From positions 235,635-299,634 of the forward strand of contig CALMJK010000002.1 of assembly GCA_937864225.1 (NCBI GenBank): a DNA stretch of 64,000 bases, in the 5' to 3' direction. This DNA comes from an uncultured bacterium. GTDB taxonomy: Bacteria; Krumholzibacteriota; Krumholzibacteriia; LZORAL124-64-63. Of this stretch, positions 32,440 through 40,445 are shown in pieces (the first letter of the stretch is position 1; each line of letters begins with the position of its first letter). The translations under genes were made by a program, and so were the position numbers. The notes under the pieces were generated by a model. The model was not told where the DNA came from. It ran no database searches and saw nothing but the letters and a program-made list of their open reading frames with translations.

Positions 32440-33027
32440 ATGTGCGCCATGCAGATCGGTCCCGGCATCTACGATTTCGAGACCGCCGACATCCAGCCGG
32501 GGGCGCTCTTGTTCGAGTACTCGATCACCGGCCGCCAGGATCCCGAGGCGATCTCTTCCTATTACTGTATCTGCCAGGACGTGTCCGACGTGGCGGCTGT
32601 CTGCGGTGACGTGCTGCGCGCCCACCTCGAGGCCGGCTATCTCGACCTCGAGGCCTACGCGGACTATCTGCGCAGCGGCGTCTTCCCCGCCGCTCAGGAA
32701 GGCTCGCCGACTCCGTCCGAACTGGTGGAACGCTGGACCGGGCATCTGGCCGGCCGCCTCCACGGTCTGCACCGCGTCTACGTCCACGCCCCCAAGCCCG
32801 AGACCCTCGCCCAGGTCGTCGAGCTGATCCAGGCCTACAACTTCGGCGACGTGTCGTGGATCGAACGCCTCGACACCTACGTCGAGGACAGCCAGGACTA
32901 CCTGCTCGACCGTCTCGCCGCCCTGCATGCGGAAGGAGGCGGCCAGACCACCGCCACGGCGCTCAGGTTGCCCGGCGACGAGGAGCAGCTGGCGAAGCTG
33001 TTCACGTACTTGAACGAGACGGCATAA
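32440..33027 (+). CDS. Hypothetical acidic protein, orphan
   Basis: I do not recognise this 195-residue protein. It has no signal peptide or membrane segment, is acidic and predicted mainly helical, and has Cys near positions 2, 47 and 55. Recurrent Tyr/Asp/Glu-rich helices (LEAGYLDLEAYADYL, VEDSQDYLLDRL) suggest a globular cytosolic protein. ATG at 32440 has GAGGAAG upstream; an in-frame ATG at 32392 is less well served. It lies 98 bp past the IS and before a strong hairpin, forming a one-gene unit. Confidence 0.6.
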   Translation: MCAMQIGPGIYDFETADIQPGALLFEYSITGRQDPEAISSYYCICQDVSDVAAVCGDVLRAHLEAGYLDLEAYADYLRSGVFPAAQEGSPTPSELVERWTGHLAGRLHGLHRVYVHAPKPETLAQVVELIQAYNFGDVSWIERLDTYVEDSQDYLLDRLAALHAEGGGQTTATALRLPGDEEQLAKLFTYLNETA

Positions 33028-33060
33028 CCGCTGGGGACAACAGAAGGTCCTTGAGCAGCG

Positions 33061-33092
33061 ACAAGGGGCCGGCGCGCGCGCAGGCCCCTTGT
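33061..33092 (+). terminator. Hairpin terminator after orphan CDS / tRNA-Lys
   Basis: Perfect 10-bp stem (33061-33070 with 33083-33092), 12-nt loop, 33 bp past the orphan CDS and 17 bp past the 3' end of the convergent tRNA-Lys. The AT-rich tail toward 33110 suits plus-strand termination; it may serve both directions. Confidence 0.55.
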
Positions 33093-33109
33093 GCGCAATC
33101 AAGATTTAT

Positions 33110-33185
33110 TGGTACGCCGCCTAGGAATCGAACCTAGAACCTACTGATTAAGAGTCAGTTGCTCTACCAATTGAGCTAGCGGCGC
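33110..33185 (-). tRNA. tRNA-Lys (anticodon CTT)
   Basis: 76-nt cloverleaf on the minus strand with 7-bp acceptor (one G-T pair), D-arm TAGCTCAATTGGTAGAGCA, anticodon loop CTCTTAA and T-loop GGTTCGATTCC. CCA is encoded (33112-33110). The anticodon CTT reads AAG. Confidence 0.95.
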
Positions 33186-33236
33186 ACGCGAGCTTGGGTG
33201 TGGCGGCCGAAGGTGATAACCTGCGGCCCGACGCGG

Positions 33237-33265
33237 AATAAAGCACCGGTCGTGGTGCTTGTCAA
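33237..33265 (-). promoter_or_regulatory. tRNA-Lys promoter
   Basis: Minus strand: TTGACA (33265-33260), 17-nt spacer, TTTATT (33242-33237). The spacer contains the inverted repeat AGCACC/GGTGCT. The start would be about 45 nt upstream of the tRNA. Confidence 0.65.
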
Positions 33266-33292
33266 GAGATGGGCCGTGGCGAAAGGCCGTCG

Positions 33293-33964
33293 ATGTCCCC
33301 TCGGAACCAGCCGGGGAAAAGGGCGCTCGATTTGCCCGCGCGCCGGGCGCGCGCTCGCGCGGTCGTGAAGATCCTGCGGCGCGAATTTCCGCAGGCGCGC
33401 TGCTCGCTCGACCACCGCGACGCTTTCGAACTTCTGGTCGCGACGATCCTCTCCGCGCAGTGCACGGACGCGCGCGTGAACCTCGTCATGCCCGAGCTGC
33501 TGCGCCTCTTCCCGACGCCCGCCGACTTCGCATCGGCGCCGCTGGCCGAGATCGAGGCGGCGATCCGCTCCACCGGCTTCTACAGGAACAAGGCGAAGTC
33601 GCTGCAGGGGTGCTGCCGCGGGCTCGTCGAGCGGCACGCCGGCCAGGTGCCCGGCACGATGGCCCAACTGCTCGCCCTGCCCGGCATCGGGCGCAAGACC
33701 GCCAACGTCGTGCTCGGGGTCGCCTTCGGCGCGTCGGACGGCGTGGTGGTCGACACGCACGTCGGCCGCATCGCGGCCAAGCTGGGCCTGACGGCCGAGA
33801 CCGACCCCGTCAAGATCGAGCGCGACCTCAACGCCTGCGTGCCGCGCGCCGACTGGATCGCCCTCGGCCACCTGCTCATCGAACACGGCCGCCGGACCTG
33901 CAAGGCCCGGCGGCCCGATTGCGACGCTTGCCCGCTCTACAAGGAATGCGAGGTCCGGGCCTGA
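33293..33964 (+). CDS. nth: Endonuclease III (DNA glycosylase/AP lyase)
   Basis: Removes oxidised pyrimidines and nicks AP sites. The 223-residue protein has the helix-hairpin-helix LPGIGRKTANVVL with catalytic Lys, the catalytic Asp in VVDTHVGR, and the C-terminal Fe4S4 ligand spacing C-x6-C-x2-C-x5-C (CKARRPDCDACPLYKEC). I prefer ATG 33293, preceded by AAAGG, over ATG 33269, which lacks a site. It overlaps no gene and faces ssb convergently. It is the second base-excision glycosylase in the window after the UDGb-like enzyme. Confidence 0.95.
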   Translation: MSPRNQPGKRALDLPARRARARAVVKILRREFPQARCSLDHRDAFELLVATILSAQCTDARVNLVMPELLRLFPTPADFASAPLAEIEAAIRSTGFYRNKAKSLQGCCRGLVERHAGQVPGTMAQLLALPGIGRKTANVVLGVAFGASDGVVVDTHVGRIAAKLGLTAETDPVKIERDLNACVPRADWIALGHLLIEHGRRTCKARRPDCDACPLYKECEVRA

Positions 33965-33993
33965 TACGGGCCGAGCGCGGGCGAGCCTCCCGC

Positions 33994-34464
33994 TCAGAAC
34001 GGCAGGTCGTCCTCGTCGGCCGCCTCGCCGCCGGGCGCCGGCGGGTATGGCTCTTCCAGGTCGCGCGGTTCGCCGCGTCCGCCGGCGCGCGCCGCGCCGT
34101 GGCCGCCGCTGCCGCCGCCGCCCTCGCCCTCGCTGGGACGGCCGAGCATCTGCATGATGTTCGCCACGACCTCGGTCGTATAGCGCTTGCCGCCTTCCTT
34201 GTCCTCCCACTGGCGGGTCTGCAGGCGCCCCTCGACGTAGATCTGCTTGCCCTTTTTCAAGTATTTGCCGCAGATCTCGCCCAGCTTGCCCCAGGCCACG
34301 ATGTTGTGCCACTCGGTGCGCTCCTGCCGGTTTCCTTCCCGGTCGGTCCAAACGTCGGTCGTCGCGATGCGGAAGTTCGCGACCGGTTGACTGTTCTGCG
34401 TGTACCGCACCTCGGGATCGGCCCCCAGGTTGCCGACCAGAATCACCTTGTTCACGCTCGCCAT
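33994..34464 (-). CDS. ssb: Single-stranded DNA-binding protein
   Basis: 156-residue SSB with an N-terminal OB fold (residues 1-107: [55 protein letters not shown]), a Gly/Pro-rich linker and the acidic tip DEDDLPF, which recruits replication and repair partners. ATG 34464 follows GAGGAGGT; the frame stays open back through the tRNA genes to 34755, which is an artefact. No rpsF/rpsR neighbours are present, so it is not in the usual ribosomal context. Confidence 0.96.
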   Translation of the reverse strand: MASVNKVILVGNLGADPEVRYTQNSQPVANFRIATTDVWTDREGNRQERTEWHNIVAWGKLGEICGKYLKKGKQIYVEGRLQTRQWEDKEGGKRYTTEVVANIMQMLGRPSEGEGGGGSGGHGAARAGGRGEPRDLEEPYPPAPGGEAADEDDLPF

Positions 34465-34627
34465 CCCGACCTCCTCGCGACTGGGCGGCCCCGCCGCCCG
34501 GTTGGCTGCTCGCCCGGCGCGCCGGGCCGTGATCGCGCGCAACCCCGGGCCGCCGGTCCGGGCGGGAGGGGGACGCGGCGGCGCGGGAGGGGTCACCCGA
34601 TCGCGCGCGAGGATCGGGGGGAGGACG

Positions 34628-34704
34628 TGGGGTGGATGATGGGACTCGAACCCACAACAACCGGGACCACAACCCGGGGCTCTGCCAGTTGAGCTACATC
34701 CACC
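34628..34704 (-). tRNA. tRNA-His (anticodon GTG)
   Basis: 77 nt including an encoded G-1 (34704) opposite C73 and encoded CCA (34630-34628). Anticodon loop TTGTGGT. Third in transcription order of a Pro-Arg-His cluster. Confidence 0.95.
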
Positions 34705-34721
34705 ACCAGAAACCGGAAGTC

Positions 34722-34798
34722 TGGCGCGCCTGGCAGGACTCGAACCTGCGACCATCGGATTAGAAATCCGATGCTCTATCCAGCTGAGCTACAGGCGC
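34722..34798 (-). tRNA. tRNA-Arg (anticodon TCT)
   Basis: 77-nt cloverleaf with encoded CCA (34724-34722) and anticodon loop TTTCTAA, reading AGA/AGG codons. It is separated from tRNA-His by 17 bp and from tRNA-Pro by 87 bp; probably one precursor. Confidence 0.95.
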
Positions 34799-34885
34799 AT
34801 GCCCGCGGCCCGGTTCGCGCCCCGCCGGGGCGCGGCGGACGCCCATGATCGTCCTGGCCCACGGCCGTGTCAAGGCCGCCAGGGG

Positions 34886-34962
34886 TGGTCGGGGCGGCGA
34901 GATTTGAACTCGCGACTCCCTGCTCCCAAAGCAGGTGCGCTACCGGGCTGCGCCACGCCCCG
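34886..34962 (-). tRNA. tRNA-Pro (anticodon TGG)
   Basis: 77-nt cloverleaf with CGGGGCG acceptor strand, anticodon loop TTTGGGA and encoded CCA (34888-34886). First in the cluster behind the promoter at 35033-35062. Confidence 0.95.
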
Positions 34963-35032
34963 ACCCTTCAGCAAGCCTCGCGCCGCGGGGGACGGGCCGA
35001 GACGGCCCTGCCCCGCGGGTGTCCTGTCCCTG

Positions 35033-35062
35033 ATCATGCCGAGCGACCGGCGCGGCTGTCAA
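35033..35062 (-). promoter_or_regulatory. tRNA cluster promoter
   Basis: Minus strand: TTGACA (35062-35057), 18-nt spacer, CATGAT (35038-35033). It begins 8 bp after the RdgB stop and would start the Pro-Arg-His transcript about 65 nt before tRNA-Pro. Confidence 0.55.
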
Positions 35063-35069
35063 CGCGCGT

Positions 35070-36095
35070 TCACGCCGCGCCGGCGTAGGCCGCCGTCGCG
35101 GCGGCCAGCAGCCGCCGCAGCGCGCGCCCGCGGTGACTGATGGCGTTCTTCTCCCCCGCCTCCAGCTCGGCGAGCGTCCGGTCGCCACCGTGCGGACGAA
35201 AGATCGGATCGTATCCGAAGCCGTCCCGACCCAACGGTTCGCGCAGAATGTCGCCGAGCACCGCCGCCTGGGCCGACAGCTCCAGCCAGAGCGGCTCGTT
35301 CACCGCGCGCCCCGGCGCCTCGTCTGGCAGGCCGGACGGCGTGACGAGCGTGGGCGGTTCCCCCGCGGCGCCCGGCTCTCCCGCGGTCCACAGCCGCGTG
35401 TCGGGCAGCCTCACGGCGCCCGGCCTCGCCGCATCGGCCGCGCCGCCCGACAGCGGCGCGAGCAAGTCGTCCAGCACGCGACTCAGGCGCGCGGCGTCGG
35501 CGCCCTGAACGGCCAGCAGGGCGGCGCGTCGCGCCCGGTAGTCCTCCCAGGCGCCGTGGCGGCCGGCCAGCCGCTCCCAGAACGCCGCCTCGCGGCGCGG
35601 GTCGCGCACCTGGATCGAGCGCGCGAACGGATGGTGCAGCCAGCGCGAACCGACCAGCGGCGCCCGCGGGCGCCCTGCCAGACCCGCGTCCGCCGGGCGC
35701 GGGTCGACCCAGAGCGCGGCCGTCACGAAACGCGCCTGCCGCGCGCCGTCCGGCACGCCCCGCATCAGCTCCAGCACCAGCTCGACGTTGTCCGCGTACG
35801 TCGCGCGCGGGCCGGCGAAGCGCGAGGCGAAGACGTCGGGCAGGGCGTTGAGCGCGGCGATCTGCAGCGCGGTGTCGTCGGCGACCGCGATCTCGCCGGT
35901 GAAGGCAGCGGTCACGATGGCCTTGCGGCTGGCGTTGCCCAGAGCGGTCGTGCCGTCCTCGATCACGTCCGGCAGGCCCGGGAAATCCAGGGCCGAGAAG
36001 ACCTGGAACGGGGTGTCCGCGCACAGCTGCCGCATCTCGCGCAGCTTGTCCGCGTTGCGACTGGCCAGCACGATCACGCGCTCACCCGCTCGCAT
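35070..36095 (-). CDS. RdgB/HAM1-like non-canonical purine NTP pyrophosphatase with large insertion
   Basis: Hydrolyses XTP/dITP to monophosphates to sanitise nucleotide pools. N-terminal residues 7-130 (VIVLASRNADKLREM, VADDTALQI, FASRFAGPRATYADN) and C-terminal residues 266-341 (GDILREPLGRDGFGYDPIF, EKNAISHRGRAL) match the family. Between them, roughly residues 132-266 form an extra segment of about 135 residues, making the protein 341 instead of about 200 residues. The insert is Arg/Ala/Pro-rich with helices and no recognised domain, and sits in the strand region before the conserved GFGYDP. Start at 36095, after the rph gene on the same strand. Confidence 0.85.
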   Translation of the reverse strand: MRAGERVIVLASRNADKLREMRQLCADTPFQVFSALDFPGLPDVIEDGTTALGNASRKAIVTAAFTGEIAVADDTALQIAALNALPDVFASRFAGPRATYADNVELVLELMRGVPDGARQARFVTAALWVDPRPADAGLAGRPRAPLVGSRWLHHPFARSIQVRDPRREAAFWERLAGRHGAWEDYRARRAALLAVQGADAARLSRVLDDLLAPLSGGAADAARPGAVRLPDTRLWTAGEPGAAGEPPTLVTPSGLPDEAPGRAVNEPLWLELSAQAAVLGDILREPLGRDGFGYDPIFRPHGGDRTLAELEAGEKNAISHRGRALRRLLAAATAAYAGAA

Positions 36096-36132
36096 GCGTC
36101 TCCCCTCCCGCGCGACGGCGCGCCCGCTCTCG

Positions 36133-36855
36133 CTAGGCGCCGGTCGCCGGCGCCAGCGCGCGGCGCTGCACCTCGTGGATCTTCGCGATCGCCGCCGCGG
36201 CGAGATCGAGCATGCGGTCGAGCTCCTCCCGCTGGAACGGACGCTGCTCGGCCGTGCCTTGCACCTCGACCAGGCCGCCCCCCTCCACCATGACCACGTT
36301 CAGGTCGGTGCCGGCCTGCGCGTCCTCCTCGTACTCGAGATCGAGTCGCACCTCGCCGTCGACGATGCCCAGGCTCACGGCCCCCACCAGCTTGGGCAGC
36401 GGGTGCTGCCGCAGCTGCAGGCGCGAGAACGCGTCGTGCAGCGCTACCGCCGCGCCGTTGATGGCGGCGCAGCGCGTGCCGCCGTCGGCGCGGATCACGT
36501 CGCAGTCGAGCGTGATGGTCAGCTCGCCGATCGCGTTGAGATCGGTCGCCGCGCGCAGGCTGCGCCCGATCAGCCGCTGGATCTCCATGGTCCGGCCGCT
36601 CTGCCCCTTCGCGGCGGCCTCGCGGACCATGCGCTCGTCGGTCGAGCGCGGCAGCATGCCGTATTCGGCGGTCACCCAACCGCCGCCGTTGGCCTTGAGC
36701 CAGCGCGGCGCGCCGCTGGCGATGCTCGCCGTGCAAACGACCACCGTGTTGCCCATCTCGATCAGGGCCGAGCCCTCGGCGTGCGGCAGGTAGTCGCGGG
36801 TGATGCGCAGCGGCCTCAGCTGCGCGGGCTTGCGCCCGTTGGTCCTCTCGGTCAC
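36133..36855 (-). CDS. rph: Ribonuclease PH
   Basis: Phosphorolytic 3'-5' exoribonuclease trimming tRNA 3' ends. The 240-residue protein shows [61 protein letters not shown] and [18 protein letters not shown], with the phosphate-site Arg and catalytic Asp residues of the family. GTG start at 36855 overlaps the murI stop (GTGA) with GGGAG upstream. The rph-rdgB adjacency is widely conserved. The open frame to 37497 lies antisense-in-frame to murI and is rejected. Confidence 0.95.
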   Translation of the reverse strand: MTERTNGRKPAQLRPLRITRDYLPHAEGSALIEMGNTVVVCTASIASGAPRWLKANGGGWVTAEYGMLPRSTDERMVREAAAKGQSGRTMEIQRLIGRSLRAATDLNAIGELTITLDCDVIRADGGTRCAAINGAAVALHDAFSRLQLRQHPLPKLVGAVSLGIVDGEVRLDLEYEEDAQAGTDLNVVMVEGGGLVEVQGTAEQRPFQREELDRMLDLAAAAIAKIHEVQRRALAPATGA

Positions 36856-37706
36856 GCGCGCTCCCTTCCGTGGCGGACCAGGCGGCCGGCTTGCTCCACC
36901 TCGTCCAGGTTGACCTGGCGCGCCGCTTCGATCGGCCGCCCGAGAAAGCGCGCGCCGATCTCGGCGAATTGCCACGGCACGTCGCTGAGCCAGAACTCCA
37001 GGCGCGACGCCGGCGCGGCCGCCGCCGACGCGGGGCGCTGCAGCCCGAGCTCGCCCAGGCGCCGCGCCGCCGACTCCGCCAGTTCCTCGGCCGAGTCCAC
37101 GAGCACCGTCTCCGGCTCCATGAAGCGGCTGATGGCAGGCTTGAGCAGGGGGTAGTGCGTGCAGCCGAGGATCAGCGTGTCCACCCCCGCCTGCCGCAGC
37201 GGGAGCAGATAGTGCGCGATCGCCATCTCGGTGAGCGGGTGGTTCGTCAGTCCTTCCTCGGCCAGCGGCACCAGCAGCGGGCACTCGCGGGCCACCACGC
37301 GCGGCGCGCCGACCGCGGCGGCGAGCGCCTCCTGATACCGACCGCTGCGGATGGTGCCGCTCGTGCCGATCACACCGATCCGCCCGCCCCTGGTGCGCGC
37401 GAGGGCCGCGCTCACGCCCGGCTCGATCACGCCGAGCACGGGCAGGGGAAACTGCGCCTGCAGCGTCTCCAGCGCGAACGCGGCGGCGGTGTTGCACGCC
37501 ACCACGATCATCTTCACGCCGAGCCCTTGCAGGAACGCCGCGTCCTGCCGCGCGAACTCGCGGACCGTGCGCGCTCCCTTGGTCCCGTAGGGAACGCGGG
37601 CGGTGTCGCCGAAATAGACGAAGTCCTCAGCCGGCAGGCGCCTCAATAGCGCCCGCAGCACGGTCAGCCCGCCGAGGCCGGAATCGAAGACGCCGATCGG
37701 CCCCAC
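36852..37706 (-). CDS. murI: Glutamate racemase
   Basis: Makes D-glutamate for peptidoglycan. The 284-residue protein has [25 protein letters not shown], and the two catalytic cysteines C71 (VACNTAA) and C182 (LGCTHYP). The GTG start at 37706 directly abuts the gerMN stop. In operon with gerMN and the amidase, all wall-related, and rph. A C-terminal Ala/Arg-rich segment (about residues 215-230) is unusual but short. Confidence 0.95.
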   Translation of the reverse strand: MGPIGVFDSGLGGLTVLRALLRRLPAEDFVYFGDTARVPYGTKGARTVREFARQDAAFLQGLGVKMIVVACNTAAAFALETLQAQFPLPVLGVIEPGVSAALARTRGGRIGVIGTSGTIRSGRYQEALAAAVGAPRVVARECPLLVPLAEEGLTNHPLTEMAIAHYLLPLRQAGVDTLILGCTHYPLLKPAISRFMEPETVLVDSAEELAESAARRLGELGLQRPASAAAAPASRLEFWLSDVPWQFAEIGARFLGRPIEAARQVNLDEVEQAGRLVRHGRERA

Positions 37707-38300
37707 CTACATCCACCTCCGCGGATCGAGGGGGCGGTCCAGACCGATGTGCCCGGCCAGGGTCTCTTCCTGGGCGCCGGCGATCAGGATGAGACAACTG
37801 CGCACCTCGGGGAAGTTCAGCGCCACGGTGCGCAGGATTCCCGCGATGGTCGCCTGCTCGCCCGCCGAGCCGCCCGGGTGGTTGGTCTTGAGCTCCGCGC
37901 TGAAATCGAGCACCACCGCGCCGCTGCGCTCGTCGTAGAACACGGACAGCGGGCGGGCCCCGGGCGGGATCACGCCGATCGAGCCGCGCTCCATGGGCCC
38001 GGCGCAGAGCAACTGCAGGGCGGACAGCAACTCGTCCTCGAGACGGCCGGCGACCGGCACCCGCCTGGTCTCGACCACGGTCCCGTCTCCCGCGCGACTG
38101 GCGAACGCGACCTGGACGGCCCGCGTCTCGGCGACGGCGGGCGGCGCGACCTCCGCCGGCCTGACGGGCAGGCGGATCCGCTCGCCCCCGGGCAGCGCCG
38201 GGCCGAACAGCCACAGCGCGGCGACCAGCACGGCGGCGGCCGCCGCGGCCAGAAACAGCGGCCGCGGCCGGGCAAAGAGGCGCCGCCAGGGCGCCGTCAC
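37707..38300 (-). CDS. GerMN-domain membrane-anchored protein
   Basis: 197 residues: one N-terminal membrane anchor (about residues 14-36), then a GerMN domain (about 60-190) with VFYDERSGAVVLDFSAELKTNHPGGSAGEQ and the typical TVALNFPEV segment. GerMN domains occur in the spore germination protein GerM, but also in many non-sporulating bacteria near amidases. No other sporulation gene is seen. The ATG at 38300 overlaps the amidase stop (ATGA), and murI follows directly, so a cell-wall role is likely. Confidence 0.85.
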   Translation of the reverse strand: MTAPWRRLFARPRPLFLAAAAAAVLVAALWLFGPALPGGERIRLPVRPAEVAPPAVAETRAVQVAFASRAGDGTVVETRRVPVAGRLEDELLSALQLLCAGPMERGSIGVIPPGARPLSVFYDERSGAVVLDFSAELKTNHPGGSAGEQATIAGILRTVALNFPEVRSCLILIAGAQEETLAGHIGLDRPLDPRRWM

Positions 38301-39646
38301 GGCCGCCCCCTTTCGTCGAGAGCCGCCTCGTCCGCCACCGTCGCCGCGTGTCTGTCCCTGAAGGCGAGGATCGCGTCGCAGACCGTGCGAGCGATCAGGC
38401 GTTGATGTTCGGCGTCCGCCAGGCGCGTCTCCTCGTCACGGTTGGAGAGGAACCCCATCTCCACCAGCACCGCCGGCATGTACGCCCCCACGAGCACGCG
38501 GAACCCGGCCTGCTTCACGCCCCGGTTCTCGGTGCCGAGCGCGTCGCACAGCGCGGCTTGCAGCGTCTCGGCCAACTCGCTGCTCTCGTCGATGAAACCG
38601 TTCTGCACCAGATCCCAGAGGATGAACGAGATGTCCTCGCCGACCGTCCCCGCCTCCGCGTTCTCCTCGCGGGCGACCGAGGCGTCGCGGTCGGTCTTGG
38701 CGGGCGACAGGAAGAACGTCTCGACGCCCGTCGCGTCCGCGTGGAACCAGCCGTTGCAGTGCAGCGACACGAACAGATCGCCCGCCGCCTGGTTGGCGAT
38801 CTCCGCGCGCCGCGCCAGCGGCAGGGTGACGTCTTCGTCGCGCGTGAGCACGGCCTTCAGGCCCGCCCGCTCGAGCCGCCGCTGCAGCTCGCGCGCCACC
38901 GCGAGATTCACGTCCTTTTCCTGCGTGCCGCGCGGGCCGATGCGTCCGGTCTCCTCACCGCCGTGACCGGGATCGACGACGACTGTGCGCACGCGCAGCG
39001 GCCGCTCCGGCGTCTGCGCCGGCGCCGTCTGCTGCTCGCTGAACGGACCGCTGGGCGGCGGCTCGGGCAACGCGCCCCGGGGCCGCGCCGCGGTCATCGG
39101 CGTCGCCTGCTGCCCGGGCTCGACGCCCAGGTCCAGGGCCAGCGACGCGGCGTCCCATCGCGCGGTCCGGCCCAGCGCCGGCGCGATCACCTCGGTGAGC
39201 AGTTCCATCGGTACCCACAGATCGCCGCCGAACACCAGAGGCGGCGTGCGCAAGAGCACCTCGCGCCCCGCGCCGACGACCAGCCGGCTGCCCGCCGTCA
39301 GCGCGAAGGTGCGGTCCGCCGCGGCCAGCGTGAGGCGGTGCTGCGCGGCCTGCCAGTCGCGCCTGGTCCCGCACAGATCCGACAGCTGCGCCGAGGCGAG
39401 GTACACCTCGCGACTGCCCTGCAGCAGGCGGCGCCCGGCGAGCGCCAGCGGCGCGTCGGTTCCGGCCGAAGTCGCGCGGATCGCCAGCGCGGGCGCGTCG
39501 GCGTCGAGGCGGGTGAACGCCTCGGGGTCGACCGGCGCGGCACCGCCCGCGCCGGGCAGCGCCGTCCACAACGACGCCAGCGCCAGCGCCAACAGCGGGA
39601 TCGTCGCGCGCGCTCGCTTCCGTGCGCCCCGAGGCCGTCGGGTCAT
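38297..39646 (-). CDS. N-acetylmuramoyl-L-alanine amidase (Amidase_3)
   Basis: Cleaves the amide between MurNAc and the stem peptide. The 449-residue protein has a signal/anchor segment (about residues 16-36), a copper-amine-oxidase-N/AMIN-like N-terminal region, a Pro-rich linker near 190-215 and the catalytic domain from VVVDPGHGGEETG (Zn His), RDEDVTLPLARR, LFVSLHCNGW (Zn His) to VEMGFLSNRDEE with the catalytic Glu. ATG 39646 has AAGGAG upstream and overlaps the smpB stop. Secreted or periplasmic action is expected. Confidence 0.92.
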   Translation of the reverse strand: MTRRPRGARKRARATIPLLALALASLWTALPGAGGAAPVDPEAFTRLDADAPALAIRATSAGTDAPLALAGRRLLQGSREVYLASAQLSDLCGTRRDWQAAQHRLTLAAADRTFALTAGSRLVVGAGREVLLRTPPLVFGGDLWVPMELLTEVIAPALGRTARWDAASLALDLGVEPGQQATPMTAARPRGALPEPPPSGPFSEQQTAPAQTPERPLRVRTVVVDPGHGGEETGRIGPRGTQEKDVNLAVARELQRRLERAGLKAVLTRDEDVTLPLARRAEIANQAAGDLFVSLHCNGWFHADATGVETFFLSPAKTDRDASVAREENAEAGTVGEDISFILWDLVQNGFIDESSELAETLQAALCDALGTENRGVKQAGFRVLVGAYMPAVLVEMGFLSNRDEETRLADAEHQRLIARTVCDAILAFRDRHAATVADEAALDERGRP

Positions 39647-40146
39647 GCGTCCTTGCTCCTTCCGCGGCCGGCGCCCCTTCGCCCGAGCTCGCCGGCGATC
39701 CGCCGCTGGACATCGCGCCGCGCCATGGCGTCGCGCTTGTCGTGCAGCTTCTTGCCACGTGCCAGCGCGATCTCGACCTTCGCCAGCCCACGCGCGTTGA
39801 AATAGACGCGCAGCGGCACGAGCGTCAGCCCGCCCTCCTCGAGGCGCGGCCGCAGGCGCCGCAGTTCGCGCGCGCTGAGCAGCAGCTTGCGCCGGCGGAA
39901 CGGCTCGTGGTTCTCGCGATTGCCCTGATCGTAGGGGCCGATGTGCATTTTGACCAACCAGGCCTCGCCCGCGCGGATCTCGGCGTAGGCGTCGCCGAGG
40001 CTGGCCTTGCCGGCGCGCAACGCCTTGACCTCGGTGCCCTGCAGCACCAGGCCGGCCTCCCACCGGTCGAGGATCTCGTACTCGTATCGGGCGCGGCGAT
40101 TGGCCGCGACGACCTTGATTCCCGGGTCTGTGCGCTGCGCGGCCAT
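39643..40146 (-). CDS. smpB: SsrA-binding protein SmpB
   Basis: Binds tmRNA and brings it to stalled ribosomes. The 167-residue protein has the OB-like core (NRRARYEYEILDRWEAGLVLQGTEVKALR, then GLTLVPLRVYFN) and the basic tail GKKLHDKRDAMARRDVQRRI that probes the mRNA channel. ATG 40146 has GGGGGA upstream. Its partner ssrA is at 18952-19306. First gene of the smpB-amidase-gerMN-murI-rph-rdgB run. Confidence 0.96.
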   Translation of the reverse strand: MAAQRTDPGIKVVAANRRARYEYEILDRWEAGLVLQGTEVKALRAGKASLGDAYAEIRAGEAWLVKMHIGPYDQGNRENHEPFRRRKLLLSARELRRLRPRLEEGGLTLVPLRVYFNARGLAKVEIALARGKKLHDKRDAMARRDVQRRIAGELGRRGAGRGRSKDA

Positions 40147-40247
40147 GGTTTTCCCCCGCCCGCGACCGCACCGTCGGCCCGGGACCGGGAAGCTAGCACT
40201 TCGCCTCGCGCCGGACAAGACGCGACAACCGGGGCGGCACGCCGGAG

Positions 40248-40276
40248 TTGACACTCCCGCGGGTCGGGACTAGATT
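40248..40276 (+). promoter_or_regulatory. tRNA-Leu promoter
   Basis: TTGACA (40248-40253), 17-nt spacer, TAGATT (40271-40276); start near 40283, about 48 nt before tRNA-Leu. Strong match for this genome. Confidence 0.75.
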
Positions 40277-40330
40277 CAAGCCCCCGCGCGCGGGCCGCGC
40301 CCGCGCGACGGCGTCCGCCGCTGCAGGCGT

Positions 40331-40416
40331 GCCCGGATGGCGGAACTGGTAGACGCGCTACGTTCAGGTCGTAGTGAGGACACCTCGTGGGAGTTCGAGT
40401 CTCCCTCCGGGCACCA
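40331..40416 (+). tRNA. tRNA-Leu (anticodon CAG)
   Basis: 86-nt class II tRNA with a long variable arm (between 40372 and 40390), GCCCGGA acceptor, anticodon loop TTCAGGT and encoded CCA (40414-40416). Confidence 0.95.
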
Positions 40417-40445
40417 GCTTCCCGCCTTCGCCTCCCGGCCGCCCC

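Noticed and set aside
34464..34755. N-terminal extension of SSB through tRNA-His and tRNA-Arg
   Set aside because: The extension translates tRNA genes; the conserved SSB start and ribosome-binding site are at 34464.
36855..37497. Rph frame open back into murI
   Set aside because: Residues upstream of the GTG match no RNase PH and overlap a clear murI.
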